In this document: piece by piece, positions 5,103-5,772 of the stretch | How positions within the stretch are numbered: the stretch's first letter is position 1 | Layout of the letters: each line of letters starts with the position of its first letter | Source: Rubrobacteraceae bacterium | GTDB lineage: Bacteria; Actinomycetota; Rubrobacteria; Rubrobacterales; Rubrobacteraceae | Length of the DNA: 5,772 nt | Direction: 5' to 3' | Assembly (NCBI GenBank): GCA_013698525.1 | Contig: JACCSM010000017.1 | Location: 1-5,772, forward strand | Notes under the pieces: model-generated | What the model was told of the DNA's origin: nothing | What the model saw: only the letters and a program-made list of their open reading frames with translations | Database searches by the model: none | Made by a program: the position numbers and the translations under genes

Positions 5103-5772
5103 TTATCCCACATAGCAGTTGTCATTATGCCAACTCAAGAAGGTCTCGCTCGGACGGTTAGCAGGATCTTGCGGTACGTTCGATAGAGTCTTTCCATGAA
5201 GACGATAATATGGCTTCCCATTGAACCACTGCTCCTTGATTTGCGCGCTTACCTCGACACGCAACTCAGGCGTTACAGTAACGAGACCAGCATCGAAAAG
5301 CTTGTGGAAATCTGATCGCAGGAGCATGCCGTTCGACACCTCGTTTACACCGCTCCTCGCAAAGGGCCTGATATGTGCTGCTTCGAGGACGGGAAGAGTG
5401 CTTTCGCCCGTGATTGCACAACGACGCCGGTACGCATCTGTAACTACCACTCTAAATGCACCTTGCCCCAAACGAGGTTGTATCAAAGTGGGATTGCCGT
5501 AACGTGCCTTCGTTTCCTGGACTCGGTTGGGTAAAGTGCTGACGAGGGGGTCCCTGAATCGTTCTTGAATCGAGGACCATAAGTTTGCTCCCTCTGTCTT
5601 GGCCGTGTCGTAATAACGCCCTCGAACAATGTTTCCAGACCAACCAATGGGATTGGCGATCCAGCTTTCCGGCGGCCAGAAGAAAGGAGCCGCCAGCACA
5701 GTGCATCCGATTTCGGGGTCCCTTACTTTCGGATTGGACATGAGTCCCTTGATCATCGCTTCGAAAACGTTA
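5103..5772 (-). CDS. HNH endonuclease (HNH_2 type), 5' end outside window
   Basis: The minus-strand frame stays open to the window edge. An internal ATG at 5756 (217 residues to the stop) is probably not the real start, because N-V-F-E-A precedes it in frame. Numbering from that ATG, residues 12-66 (DPEIGCTVLAAPFFWPPESW, then GNIVRGRYYDT) form an N-terminal region I recall from a family of longer HNH proteins. Residues 96-156 form the nuclease: GQGAFRVVVTDAYRRRCAITG, then AAHIRPF (H128), SNGMLLRSDFHKLFD (N142, H151) and GLVTVTPE. H128, N142 and H151 are the expected HNH metal and catalytic residues. The frame ends in FLSWHNDNCYVG, also typical of the family. These are stand-alone DNases often found in defence or mobile regions; the target is unknown. 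The MazG-like gene follows closely. Confidence 0.88.
   Translation of the reverse strand, partial: NVFEAMIKGLMSNPKVRDPEIGCTVLAAPFFWPPESWIANPIGWSGNIVRGRYYDTAKTEGANLWSSIQERFRDPLVSTLPNRVQETKARYGNPTLIQPRLGQGAFRVVVTDAYRRRCAITGESTLPVLEAAHIRPFARSGVNEVSNGMLLRSDFHKLFDAGLVTVTPELRVEVSAQIKEQWFNGKPYYRLHGKTLSNVPQDPANRPSETFLSWHNDNCYVG

Overview
The window comes from a moderately GC-rich bacterium. The gene content would suit Chloroflexota or Actinomycetota, but no marker in the sequence fixes the taxon. Every gene I can support is on the minus strand, so the biological reading order runs from the right edge to the left. The long plus-strand open frames at the left are antisense shadows.

Right part (about 5772 to 3716), accessory and defence-like. 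It starts with a 5'-truncated HNH endonuclease (5103 to beyond 5772). A MazG-like nucleotide pyrophosphohydrolase follows 14 bp downstream (4744-5088). After a gene-poor stretch comes the decayed C-terminal end of what looks like a site-specific DNA methyltransferase (about 4154-4585), readable only by joining four segments in shifted frames. Its stop overlaps by one base the start of an intact 120-residue protein (3792-4154) that combines a DUF433-like half with a Myb/SANT-like helix-turn-helix half. A possible small gene remnant (3716-3817) overlaps the end of that protein.

Middle part (3708 to 3011), a type II toxin-antitoxin module. A 30-bp near-perfect palindrome (3679-3708) precedes a ribbon-helix-helix antitoxin gene (3426-3650). 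That gene overlaps a PIN-domain (VapC-type) toxin gene (3011-3436) by 11 bp.

Left part (2921 to 1), a compact catabolic operon. A fold-type III PLP enzyme of the D-serine dehydratase/D-threonine aldolase family (1809-2921) is followed by an N-acyl-D-amino-acid deacylase (195-1799) and a RidA-family enamine/imine deaminase cut by the window edge (1-166). Together they suggest a route in which N-acyl-D-amino acids are deacylated, the free D-hydroxyamino acid is dehydrated, and the reactive enamine/imine is cleared by RidA. Short GAAATGG-type and ATTCACG repeats lie between this operon and the toxin gene.
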